Below are positions 50,851 to 63,927 of a stretch of 64,000 nucleotides of DNA, piece by piece. A program made the translations under genes and the position numbers. This DNA is from Calliopsis andreniformis. Lineage: Eukaryota > Arthropoda > Insecta > Hymenoptera > Andrenidae. The number at the start of each line of letters is the position of its first letter. Positions within the stretch are counted from its first letter, which is position 1. The notes beneath the pieces were generated by a model. It made no database searches, was not told the DNA's origin, and saw only the letters and a program-made list of their open reading frames with translations. The stretch spans positions 19,902,001 through 19,966,000 of the forward strand of contig NW_027480423.1 of NCBI RefSeq assembly GCF_051401765.1, written 5' to 3'.

Positions 50851-52011
50851 AGAAGCCAACGCCCGAAGCATTAAATACAAAATAAATAGAACAGTTTTTC
50901 CATTGTATAAAACGAATAATTGCTACCAGTGTAAAAGTTATGGTCATTTCTACGTTCCGGGCAACCTAGGGTTCACCCTAGGGCGTTGTTCCACCAGATG
51001 GAATAGTTAGGGCCTAAGAAGTCAACGCCAGAAGCATAAAATACGATATAGATACAACAGCTTTTCCATCGTATAACAGGAATAATTGCAACCAGTTTGA
51101 GAGTGATGGTCATTTCTACGTACCGGGCAACATACGCTTCACTCTAGGGCGTTAGGCCACCAGATCCAATACTTAGGGCCTAAGAAGTCAACGCCAGAAG
51201 CACAAAATTAAGAATAAATGGAACAGTTTTCCATTGTATAGAACGAATAATTGCAACCAGTGTGAAAGTTATGGTAATTTCTACGTTCCGGGCAACCTGG
51301 GCTTCACTCTAGGGCGTTGGTCCAACATATCGAATAGTTAGGGCCTAAGAAGTCACCGCCAGAAGCATAAAACACAATATAAATAAAACAGTTTTTCCAT
51401 CGTATAAAACGAATAATTGCAATCAGTGTGAAAGTAATGATCATTTCGACGTTTCGGGCATCCTAGATTTAACTGTGAGGCATTGCTCCACCAGATCGAA
51501 TACGTAGCGCCATAGAAGTCAACGCCAGAAGCATAGAGTACAATAAAAATGCAACAGCTTGTCCATCGTATAACAGGAATAACTGCAACCAGTGTGAAAG
51601 TGATGGTCATTTCTACGTTTCGGGCAACCTAGGCTTCACTCTAGGGCGTTGCTCCGCCAGATCGAATAGTTAGGGCCTGAGAAGTCAGCGCAAGAAGCAT
51701 AAAGTACAATATAAATACAACACCTTTTCCATCGTATAACAGGGATAATTGCAACCAGTGTTAAGGTTATGGTCATTTCTACGTTCCGGGCAACCTAGGC
51801 TTCATTCTAGGGCGTTGCTCCACTAGATCGAATAGTTAGGGCCTTAGAAGTCAACGCCAGAAGCATAAAATACGATATAGATACAACAGTTTTTCCATTG
51901 TATAAAACGAATAATTGCAACCTGTGTGAAAGTAATGGCCATATCTACGTTCCGGGCACCCTAGGCTTCACTCTAAGGCGTTGCTCCACCAGATCAAACA
52001 GTTAGGGCCTT
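50851..52011. repeat. 7-monomer relative of the 36-mer unit (1,161 bp)
   Basis: Starts at AGAAGCCAACGCCCG, the same point at which the 36-mer copies start, and follows their opening (GAGAGTGATGG, CATACGCTTCAC, GTTAGGCCACC) until about 51,420. Then, unlike 52,012 onward, it goes directly to monomers seen at 53,080-53,600. Relative to the 36-mer it lacks three monomers present at about 52,590-53,080. The TATAGAACG monomer near 51,240 has a shortened T tract (AGTTTTCC). Confidence 0.85.
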
Positions 52012-55000
52012 AGAAGCCAACGCCCGAAGCATTAAATACAAAATAAATAGAACAGTTTTTCCATTGTATAAAACGAATAATTGCTACCAGTGTAAAAGTT
52101 ATGGTCATTTCTACGTTCCGGGCAACCTAGGGTTCACCCTAGGGCGTTGTTCCACCAGATGGAATAGTTAGGGCCTAAGAAGTCAACGCCAGAAGCATAA
52201 AATACGATATAGATACAACAGCTTTTCCATCGTATAACAGGAATAATTGCAACCAGTTTGAGAGTGATGGTCATTTCTACGTACCGGGCAACATACGCTT
52301 CACTCTAGGGCGTTAGGCCACCAGATCCAATACTTAGGGCCTAAGAAGTCAACGCCAGAAGCACAAAATTAAAAATAAATGGAACAGTTTTCCATTGTAT
52401 AGAACGAATAATTGCAACCAGTGTGAAAGTTATGGTAATTTCTACGTTCCGGGCAACCTGGGCTTCACTCTAGGGCATTGGTCCAACAGATCGAATAGTT
52501 AGGGCCTAAGAAGTCACCGCCAGAAGCATAAAACACAATATAAATAAAACAGTTTTTCCATCGTATAAAACGAATAATTGCAATCAGTGTGAAAGTAATG
52601 GTCATTTCTACGTTTCTGGCAACATACGCTTCACTCTTGAACGTTGCCCCACGAGATCGAACATCGAGGACCTTAGAAGTCAACGCCAGAAACATAAAAT
52701 ACTATAAAAATGCAACAGTTTTTCCATCGTATAACAGGAATAACTGCAACCAGTGCGAATGTAATGGTCATTTCTACGTTTCGGGCAACATATGCTTCAC
52801 TCTTGGACGCTGCCCCCGAGATCGAATAGTTAGGGCCTAAGAAGTCAACGCCAGAAGCATAAAATACAAAATAAATAGAACAGTTTTCCATTGTATATAA
52901 CGAATAATTGCTACCAGTGTGAAAGTTATGGTAATTTCTACGTTCCGGGCAACCTGGGCTTCACTCTAGGGCGTTGGTCCAACAGATCGAATAGTTAGGG
53001 CCTAAGAAGTCACCGCCAGAAGCATAAAACACAATATAAATAAAACAGTTTTTCCATCGTATAAAACGAATAATTGCAATCAGTGTGAAAGTAATGATCA
53101 TTTCGACGTTTCGGGCATCCTAGATTTAACTGTGAGGCATTGCTCCACCAGATCGAATACGTAGCGCCATAGAAGTCAACGCCAGAAGCATAGAGTACAA
53201 TAAAAATGCAACAGCTTGTCCATCGTATAACAGGAATAACTGCAACCAGTGTGAAAGTGATGGTCATTTCTACGTTTCGGGCAACCTAGGCTTCACTCTA
53301 GGGCGTTGCTCCGCCAGATCGAATAGTTAGGGCCTGAGAAGTCAGCGCAAGAAGCATAAAGTACAATATAAATACAACACCTTTTCCATCGTATAACAGG
53401 GATAATTGCAACCAGTGTTAAGGTTATGGTCATTTCTACGTTCCGGGCAACCTAGGCTTCATTCTAGGGCGTTGCTCCACTAGATCGAATAGTTAGGGCC
53501 TTAGAAGTCAACGCCAGAAGCATAAAATACGATATAGATACAACAGTTTTTCCATTGTATAAAACGAATAATTGCAACCTGTGTGAAAGTAATGGCCATT
53601 TCTACGTTCCGGGCACCCTAGGCTTCACTCTACGGCATTGCTCCACCAGGTCGAACAGTAAGGGCCTTAGATAGCATCTCCAGACGCATAAAATACAATA
53701 AAAATACAACAGTTCTTCCATCGTATAAAAAGAATACTTGTAACCAGTGTGAAAGTAATGGTCATTTCTACGTTTCGGGCAACATACGCTTCACTCTTGA
53801 ACGTTGCTCCACCAAATCGAATATCTAGGGCCATAGAAGTCAACGCCCAAAGCATAAAATACAATAAAAGTACAACAGTTTTTCCATCGTATAAAAAGGA
53901 TAATTGCAACCAGTGTGAATGTTATGGTAATTTCTGCGTTCCGGGTAACCTGGTCTTCACTCTAGGGCGTTGTTCCAACAGATCGAATAGTTAGGGCCCA
54001 AGAAGTCACCGCCAGAAGCATAAAATACAATACAAATACAACAGTTTTTCCATCGTATAACAGGAATAATTGCAACCAGTGATAAAGCGCTGTTCATTTC
54101 TATGTTCCCGGCAACCTAGGCTTCACTCTAGGGCGTCAGTCCACCAGATCCAATAGTGAGAGCCTAAGAAGTCAACGCCAGGAGCACAAAATACAATAAA
54201 GGTACAACAGCTTTTCCATCGTATAACAGGATTAATTGCAACCAGTGTGAAGGTATTGGTCATTTCTACGTTCCGGACAACATAGGCTTCACTCTAGGGC
54301 GTTGCTCCTCCACACCGAACACCTACAGCCTTAGAAGTCGACGCCTGAAGCATAAAATGCAATAAAAATACAACAGTTTTTCCATCGTATAAAACGAATA
54401 ATTGCTACCAGTGTAAAAGTTATGGTCATTTCTACGTTCCTGGCAACCTAGGCTTCACCCTCGGCCGTTGTTCCACCAGATCGAATAGTTCGGGCCTAAG
54501 AAGTGAACGCCAGAAGCATAACATACAATATAAATACAACAGTTTTTCCATCGTATAAAACGAATAATTGCAACCACTATGAAAGTTAACGTCATTTCTA
54601 CTTTCCGAGCAACCTAGGCTTCACCCTAGGGCGTTGCTCCAACAGATTGGATAGTTAGGGCCTTAGAAGTCAATGCCCGAAGCATAAAAGGCAATAAAAA
54701 TACAACAGTTTTTCCATCGTATGACAGGATTAATTGCAACCAGTTTGAAAGTGATGGCCAATTCTACGTTCCGGGCAACCTAGGCTTCACTCTAGGGCGT
54801 TGCTCCACCAGATCGAATGGTTGGTGCCTTAGAAGTCAACGCCAGAAGCATAAAATACAATATAAATACAACAGTTTTTCCAATGTATAAAACGAATAAT
54901 TGCAACCAGTATGAAACTTATGGTCATTTCTACTTTCCGAGCAACCTAGGCTTCACCCTAGGGCGTTGCTCCAACAGATTGAATAGTTAGGGCCTTAGAG

Positions 55001-57983
55001 GTCAATGCCCGAATCATTAAATGAAATAAAAATCCAACAGCTTTTCCATTGTATAACGGGAATAATTGCAACCAGTGTGAAGGTAATGGTATGTTCTACG
55101 TTCCGGGCAACCTAGGCTTCACTCTAGGGCGGTGCTCCACCAGGTTAAATAGTTAGGGCCTAAGAAGTCAACGCCAGAAGCATAAAATGCAATATAAGTA
55201 CAACAGTTTACCATCGTATAAAATGAATAATTGCAAACATTGTGAAAGTAATGGTCATTTCTACGTGCCGGGCAACCTAGGCGTCACTCTAGGGCGTTGC
55301 TCCACCACAGCTAAAAGCTACGGCCTTAGAAGTCAACGCCAGAAGCATAAAATACAATAAATATGCAACTGATTTTCCATCGTATAGCATGACTAATTGC
55401 AACCAGTGCGAAAGTAATGACCATTTCGACGTTTCGGGCATCCTAGGCTTAACTCTGAGGCGTTGCTCCACCAAATCGAAGAAATAGGGCCTTAGAAGTC
55501 AACGCCCCAAACATAAAATGCAAAATAAATATAACAGTTTTTCCATCGTATGAAACGAATAATAGCAACCAGTGTGAAAGTTATGGTCAGTTCTACGTTC
55601 CGGGCAACCTAGGCTTCACTCTAAGGCGTTGCTCCACCAGATCAAACAGTTAGGGCCTTAGAAGCCAACGCCCGAAGCATTAAATACAAAATAAATAGAA
55701 CAGTTTTTCCATTGTATAAAACGAATGATTGCTACCAGTGTAAAAGTTATGGTCATTTCTACGTTCCGAGCAACCTAGGGTTCACCCTAGGGCGTTGTTC
55801 CACCAGATGGAATAGTTAGGGCCTAAGAAGTCAACGCCAGAAGCATAAAATACGATATAGATACAACAGCTTGTCCATCGTATAACAGGAATAACTGCAA
55901 CCAGTGTGAAAGTGATGGTCATTTCTACGTTTCGGGCAACCTAGGCTTCACTCTAGGGCGTTGCTCCGCCAGATCAAACAGTTAGAGCCTTAGAAGTCAA
56001 CGCCCGAAGCATAAAATACAAAATAAATAAAACAGTTTTTCCATCGTATATAACGTATAATTGCTACCAGTGTGAAAGTTATGGTCATTTCTACGTTCCG
56101 GGCAACCTAGGCTTCACGCTAGGGCGGTGCTCCACCAGATCAAATAGTTAGGGCCTAAGAAGTCAACGCCAGGAGCATAAAATACAACATAAATACAACA
56201 GACTTTCCATCGTATATAATGTATATTTGCAAACAGTGTGAAAGTAATGGTCATTTCTACGTACCGGGCAACCTAGGCTCCACTCTAGGGCGTTGCTCCA
56301 CCAAATCGAATAGCTAGGGCCTTAGAAGTCAACGCCAGAAGCATAAAATACAATAAAGGTGCAAATGTTTTTCCATCGTATAACAGGAGTAACTGCAAAC
56401 AGTATGAAAGTACTGGTCATTTCTACGTTCCGGGTAACCTAGGTTTCACTCTAGGGCGTTGCTCCACCAGATCGAATAGCTAGGGAATTAGAATTCAACG
56501 CCATAAGAATAAAATACAATATAAGTCCAACAGTTTTTCCATCGTATAAAATGAATAATTGCAACCAGTGTGAAAGTTATGGTCATTTCTACATTTCGAG
56601 GAACCTAGGCTTCACTCTAGGGCGTTGCTCCACCTGATCGAATAGTTAGGGCCTTAGAAGTCAACGCCAGAAGCATAAAATACAATAAAGATGCAACAGT
56701 TTTTCCATCGTATAACAGGAATAACTGCAAACAGTGTGAAAGTACTGGTCATTTCTACGTTCCGGGTAACCTAGGATTCACTCTAGGGCGTTGCTCCACC
56801 AGATCGAATAGCTAGGGACTTAGAATTCAACGCCATAAGAATAAAATGCAATATAAATATAACAGTTTTTCCTTCGTATAAAACGAATATTAGCAACCAG
56901 AGTGAAAGTTATGGTCATTTCAACGTTCCGGGCAATCTGGGCTTCACACTAGGGCGTTGCTCCACCAGATCAAACAGTTAGGGCCTTAGAAGTCAACGCC
57001 CGAAGCATAAAATACAAAATAAATAGAACGGTTTTTCCATTGTATAAAACGAATAAATGCTACCAGTGTAAAAGTTATGGTCATTTCTACGTCTCGGGCA
57101 ACCTAGGCATCACCCTGGGCCGTTGTCCCACCAGATCGAATAGTTAGGGCCTTAGAAGTCAACGCCCGAAGCATAAAATACAATATAAGTCCAACAGTTT
57201 TTCCATCGTATAAAATGAATAATTGCAACCAGAGTGAAAGTTATGGTCATTTCTACATTTCGAGCAACCTAGTCTTCACTCTAGGGCGTTGCTCCACCTG
57301 ATCGAATAGTTAGGGCCTTAGAGGTCAACGCCAGAAGCATAAAATACAATAAAGATGCAACAGTTTTTCCATCGTATAACAGGAATAACTGCAAACAGTG
57401 TGAAAGTACTGGTCATTTCTACGTTCCGGGTAACCTAGGTTTCACTCTAGGGCTTTGCTCCACCAGATCGAATAGCTAGGGACTTAGAATTCAACGCCAT
57501 AAGAATAAAATGCAATATAAATATAACAGTTTTTCCATCGTATAAGATGAATATTAGCAACCAGAGTGAAAGTTATGGACATTTCAACGTTCCCGGCAAT
57601 CTGGGCTTCACACTAGGGCGTTGCTCCTCCAGATCAATCAGTTAGGGCCTTAGAAGTCAACGCCCGAAGCATAAAATGCAAAATAAATAGAACAGTTTTT
57701 CCATTGTATAAAACGAATAATTGCTACCAGTGTAAAAGTTATGGTCATTTCTACGTTCCGGACAACCTAGGCTTCACCCTAGGGCGTTCTTCCACCAGAT
57801 CGAGTAGTTAGGGCCTAAGAAGTGAACGCCAGAAGCATAAAATAGAATATAAATACAAGAGTTTTTCCATCATATAAAACGAATAATTGCAACCAGTATG
57901 AAAGTGATGGTCATTTCTACGTACCGGGCAACCTAGGCTTCACTCTAGGGCGTTCTTCCACCAGATCGAGTAGTTAGGGCCTA
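52012..57983. repeat. 36-mer HOR unit, copy 1 (5,972 bp)
   Basis: A unit of 36 monomers, 4 bp short of 36 x 166, repeated directly after itself. No substitution was seen in the stretches compared by eye (near 52,020, 52,320, 54,060, 54,480, 55,800, 56,220 and 57,060). All short frames recur with identical translations at +5,972. It contains the divergent monomers with CTCTTGAACGTTGC and CTCTTGGACGCTGC (52,640-52,810, 53,790), the 3-monomer transition set at 54,440-54,800, and at 57,170-57,930 a stretch akin to 13-mer HOR A (20,830-21,590). Confidence 0.92.
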
Positions 57984-60900
57984 AGAAGCCAACGCCCGAA
58001 GCATTAAATACAAAATAAATAGAACAGTTTTTCCATTGTATAAAACGAATAATTGCTACCAGTGTAAAAGTTATGGTCATTTCTACGTTCCGGGCAACCT
58101 AGGGTTCACCCTAGGGCGTTGTTCCACCAGATGGAATAGTTAGGGCCTAAGAAGTCAACGCCAGAAGCATAAAATACGATATAGATACAACAGCTTTTCC
58201 ATCGTATAACAGGAATAATTGCAACCAGTTTGAGAGTGATGGTCATTTCTACGTACCGGGCAACATACGCTTCACTCTAGGGCGTTAGGCCACCAGATCC
58301 AATACTTAGGGCCTAAGAAGTCAACGCCAGAAGCACAAAATTAAAAATAAATGGAACAGTTTTCCATTGTATAGAACGAATAATTGCAACCAGTGTGAAA
58401 GTTATGGTAATTTCTACGTTCCGGGCAACCTGGGCTTCACTCTAGGGCATTGGTCCAACAGATCGAATAGTTAGGGCCTAAGAAGTCACCGCCAGAAGCA
58501 TAAAACACAATATAAATAAAACAGTTTTTCCATCGTATAAAACGAATAATTGCAATCAGTGTGAAAGTAATGGTCATTTCTACGTTTCTGGCAACATACG
58601 CTTCACTCTTGAACGTTGCCCCACGAGATCGAACATCGAGGACCTTAGAAGTCAACGCCAGAAACATAAAATACTATAAAAATGCAACAGTTTTTCCATC
58701 GTATAACAGGAATAACTGCAACCAGTGCGAATGTAATGGTCATTTCTACGTTTCGGGCAACATATGCTTCACTCTTGGACGCTGCCCCCGAGATCGAATA
58801 GTTAGGGCCTAAGAAGTCAACGCCAGAAGCATAAAATACAAAATAAATAGAACAGTTTTCCATTGTATATAACGAATAATTGCTACCAGTGTGAAAGTTA
58901 TGGTAATTTCTACGTTCCGGGCAACCTGGGCTTCACTCTAGGGCGTTGGTCCAACAGATCGAATAGTTAGGGCCTAAGAAGTCACCGCCAGAAGCATAAA
59001 ACACAATATAAATAAAACAGTTTTTCCATCGTATAAAACGAATAATTGCAATCAGTGTGAAAGTAATGATCATTTCGACGTTTCGGGCATCCTAGATTTA
59101 ACTGTGAGGCATTGCTCCACCAGATCGAATACGTAGCGCCATAGAAGTCAACGCCAGAAGCATAGAGTACAATAAAAATGCAACAGCTTGTCCATCGTAT
59201 AACAGGAATAACTGCAACCAGTGTGAAAGTGATGGTCATTTCTACGTTTCGGGCAACCTAGGCTTCACTCTAGGGCGTTGCTCCGCCAGATCGAATAGTT
59301 AGGGCCTGAGAAGTCAGCGCAAGAAGCATAAAGTACAATATAAATACAACACCTTTTCCATCGTATAACAGGGATAATTGCAACCAGTGTTAAGGTTATG
59401 GTCATTTCTACGTTCCGGGCAACCTAGGCTTCATTCTAGGGCGTTGCTCCACTAGATCGAATAGTTAGGGCCTTAGAAGTCAACGCCAGAAGCATAAAAT
59501 ACGATATAGATACAACAGTTTTTCCATTGTATAAAACGAATAATTGCAACCTGTGTGAAAGTAATGGCCATTTCTACGTTCCGGGCACCCTAGGCTTCAC
59601 TCTACGGCATTGCTCCACCAGGTCGAACAGTAAGGGCCTTAGATAGCATCTCCAGACGCATAAAATACAATAAAAATACAACAGTTCTTCCATCGTATAA
59701 AAAGAATACTTGTAACCAGTGTGAAAGTAATGGTCATTTCTACGTTTCGGGCAACATACGCTTCACTCTTGAACGTTGCTCCACCAAATCGAATATCTAG
59801 GGCCATAGAAGTCAACGCCCAAAGCATAAAATACAATAAAAGTACAACAGTTTTTCCATCGTATAAAAAGGATAATTGCAACCAGTGTGAATGTTATGGT
59901 AATTTCTGCGTTCCGGGTAACCTGGTCTTCACTCTAGGGCGTTGTTCCAACAGATCGAATAGTTAGGGCCCAAGAAGTCACCGCCAGAAGCATAAAATAC
60001 AATACAAATACAACAGTTTTTCCATCGTATAACAGGAATAATTGCAACCAGTGATAAAGCGCTGTTCATTTCTATGTTCCCGGCAACCTAGGCTTCACTC
60101 TAGGGCGTCAGTCCACCAGATCCAATAGTGAGAGCCTAAGAAGTCAACGCCAGGAGCACAAAATACAATAAAGGTACAACAGCTTTTCCATCGTATAACA
60201 GGATTAATTGCAACCAGTGTGAAGGTATTGGTCATTTCTACGTTCCGGACAACATAGGCTTCACTCTAGGGCGTTGCTCCTCCACACCGAACACCTACAG
60301 CCTTAGAAGTCGACGCCTGAAGCATAAAATGCAATAAAAATACAACAGTTTTTCCATCGTATAAAACGAATAATTGCTACCAGTGTAAAAGTTATGGTCA
60401 TTTCTACGTTCCTGGCAACCTAGGCTTCACCCTCGGCCGTTGTTCCACCAGATCGAATAGTTCGGGCCTAAGAAGTGAACGCCAGAAGCATAACATACAA
60501 TATAAATACAACAGTTTTTCCATCGTATAAAACGAATAATTGCAACCACTATGAAAGTTAACGTCATTTCTACTTTCCGAGCAACCTAGGCTTCACCCTA
60601 GGGCGTTGCTCCAACAGATTGGATAGTTAGGGCCTTAGAAGTCAATGCCCGAAGCATAAAAGGCAATAAAAATACAACAGTTTTTCCATCGTATGACAGG
60701 ATTAATTGCAACCAGTTTGAAAGTGATGGCCAATTCTACGTTCCGGGCAACCTAGGCTTCACTCTAGGGCGTTGCTCCACCAGATCGAATGGTTGGTGCC
60801 TTAGAAGTCAACGCCAGAAGCATAAAATACAATATAAATACAACAGTTTTTCCAATGTATAAAACGAATAATTGCAACCAGTATGAAACTTATGGTCATT

Positions 60901-63900
60901 TCTACTTTCCGAGCAACCTAGGCTTCACCCTAGGGCGTTGCTCCAACAGATTGAATAGTTAGGGCCTTAGAGGTCAATGCCCGAATCATTAAATGAAATA
61001 AAAATCCAACAGCTTTTCCATTGTATAACGGGAATAATTGCAACCAGTGTGAAGGTAATGGTATGTTCTACGTTCCGGGCAACCTAGGCTTCACTCTAGG
61101 GCGGTGCTCCACCAGGTTAAATAGTTAGGGCCTAAGAAGTCAACGCCAGAAGCATAAAATGCAATATAAGTACAACAGTTTACCATCGTATAAAATGAAT
61201 AATTGCAAACATTGTGAAAGTAATGGTCATTTCTACGTGCCGGGCAACCTAGGCGTCACTCTAGGGCGTTGCTCCACCACAGCTAAAAGCTACGGCCTTA
61301 GAAGTCAACGCCAGAAGCATAAAATACAATAAATATGCAACTGATTTTCCATCGTATAGCATGACTAATTGCAACCAGTGCGAAAGTAATGACCATTTCG
61401 ACGTTTCGGGCATCCTAGGCTTAACTCTGAGGCGTTGCTCCACCAAATCGAAGAAATAGGGCCTTAGAAGTCAACGCCCCAAACATAAAATGCAAAATAA
61501 ATATAACAGTTTTTCCATCGTATGAAACGAATAATAGCAACCAGTGTGAAAGTTATGGTCAGTTCTACGTTCCGGGCAACCTAGGCTTCACTCTAAGGCG
61601 TTGCTCCACCAGATCAAACAGTTAGGGCCTTAGAAGCCAACGCCCGAAGCATTAAATACAAAATAAATAGAACAGTTTTTCCATTGTATAAAACGAATGA
61701 TTGCTACCAGTGTAAAAGTTATGGTCATTTCTACGTTCCGAGCAACCTAGGGTTCACCCTAGGGCGTTGTTCCACCAGATGGAATAGTTAGGGCCTAAGA
61801 AGTCAACGCCAGAAGCATAAAATACGATATAGATACAACAGCTTGTCCATCGTATAACAGGAATAACTGCAACCAGTGTGAAAGTGATGGTCATTTCTAC
61901 GTTTCGGGCAACCTAGGCTTCACTCTAGGGCGTTGCTCCGCCAGATCAAACAGTTAGAGCCTTAGAAGTCAACGCCCGAAGCATAAAATACAAAATAAAT
62001 AAAACAGTTTTTCCATCGTATATAACGTATAATTGCTACCAGTGTGAAAGTTATGGTCATTTCTACGTTCCGGGCAACCTAGGCTTCACGCTAGGGCGGT
62101 GCTCCACCAGATCAAATAGTTAGGGCCTAAGAAGTCAACGCCAGGAGCATAAAATACAACATAAATACAACAGACTTTCCATCGTATATAATGTATATTT
62201 GCAAACAGTGTGAAAGTAATGGTCATTTCTACGTACCGGGCAACCTAGGCTCCACTCTAGGGCGTTGCTCCACCAAATCGAATAGCTAGGGCCTTAGAAG
62301 TCAACGCCAGAAGCATAAAATACAATAAAGGTGCAAATGTTTTTCCATCGTATAACAGGAGTAACTGCAAACAGTATGAAAGTACTGGTCATTTCTACGT
62401 TCCGGGTAACCTAGGTTTCACTCTAGGGCGTTGCTCCACCAGATCGAATAGCTAGGGAATTAGAATTCAACGCCATAAGAATAAAATACAATATAAGTCC
62501 AACAGTTTTTCCATCGTATAAAATGAATAATTGCAACCAGTGTGAAAGTTATGGTCATTTCTACATTTCGAGGAACCTAGGCTTCACTCTAGGGCGTTGC
62601 TCCACCTGATCGAATAGTTAGGGCCTTAGAAGTCAACGCCAGAAGCATAAAATACAATAAAGATGCAACAGTTTTTCCATCGTATAACAGGAATAACTGC
62701 AAACAGTGTGAAAGTACTGGTCATTTCTACGTTCCGGGTAACCTAGGATTCACTCTAGGGCGTTGCTCCACCAGATCGAATAGCTAGGGACTTAGAATTC
62801 AACGCCATAAGAATAAAATGCAATATAAATATAACAGTTTTTCCTTCGTATAAAACGAATATTAGCAACCAGAGTGAAAGTTATGGTCATTTCAACGTTC
62901 CGGGCAATCTGGGCTTCACACTAGGGCGTTGCTCCACCAGATCAAACAGTTAGGGCCTTAGAAGTCAACGCCCGAAGCATAAAATACAAAATAAATAGAA
63001 CGGTTTTTCCATTGTATAAAACGAATAAATGCTACCAGTGTAAAAGTTATGGTCATTTCTACGTCTCGGGCAACCTAGGCATCACCCTGGGCCGTTGTCC
63101 CACCAGATCGAATAGTTAGGGCCTTAGAAGTCAACGCCCGAAGCATAAAATACAATATAAGTCCAACAGTTTTTCCATCGTATAAAATGAATAATTGCAA
63201 CCAGAGTGAAAGTTATGGTCATTTCTACATTTCGAGCAACCTAGTCTTCACTCTAGGGCGTTGCTCCACCTGATCGAATAGTTAGGGCCTTAGAGGTCAA
63301 CGCCAGAAGCATAAAATACAATAAAGATGCAACAGTTTTTCCATCGTATAACAGGAATAACTGCAAACAGTGTGAAAGTACTGGTCATTTCTACGTTCCG
63401 GGTAACCTAGGTTTCACTCTAGGGCTTTGCTCCACCAGATCGAATAGCTAGGGACTTAGAATTCAACGCCATAAGAATAAAATGCAATATAAATATAACA
63501 GTTTTTCCATCGTATAAGATGAATATTAGCAACCAGAGTGAAAGTTATGGACATTTCAACGTTCCCGGCAATCTGGGCTTCACACTAGGGCGTTGCTCCT
63601 CCAGATCAATCAGTTAGGGCCTTAGAAGTCAACGCCCGAAGCATAAAATGCAAAATAAATAGAACAGTTTTTCCATTGTATAAAACGAATAATTGCTACC
63701 AGTGTAAAAGTTATGGTCATTTCTACGTTCCGGACAACCTAGGCTTCACCCTAGGGCGTTCTTCCACCAGATCGAGTAGTTAGGGCCTAAGAAGTGAACG
63801 CCAGAAGCATAAAATAGAATATAAATACAAGAGTTTTTCCATCATATAAAACGAATAATTGCAACCAGTATGAAAGTGATGGTCATTTCTACGTACCGGG

Positions 63901-63927
63901 CAACCTAGGCTTCACTCTAGGGCGTTG
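57984..63927. repeat. 36-mer HOR unit, copy 2 (5,944 bp to divergence)
   Basis: Direct tandem copy of 52,012-57,955. It begins in the middle of a monomer at AGAAGCCAACGCCCG, following CGAGTAGTTAGGGCC. At 63,928 the copies separate: this one reads GTTGCTCCACCAGATCGAAT and copy 1 reads GTTCTTCCACCAGATCGAGT. The array continues past the window, so it is not known whether a third copy follows. Confidence 0.92.
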
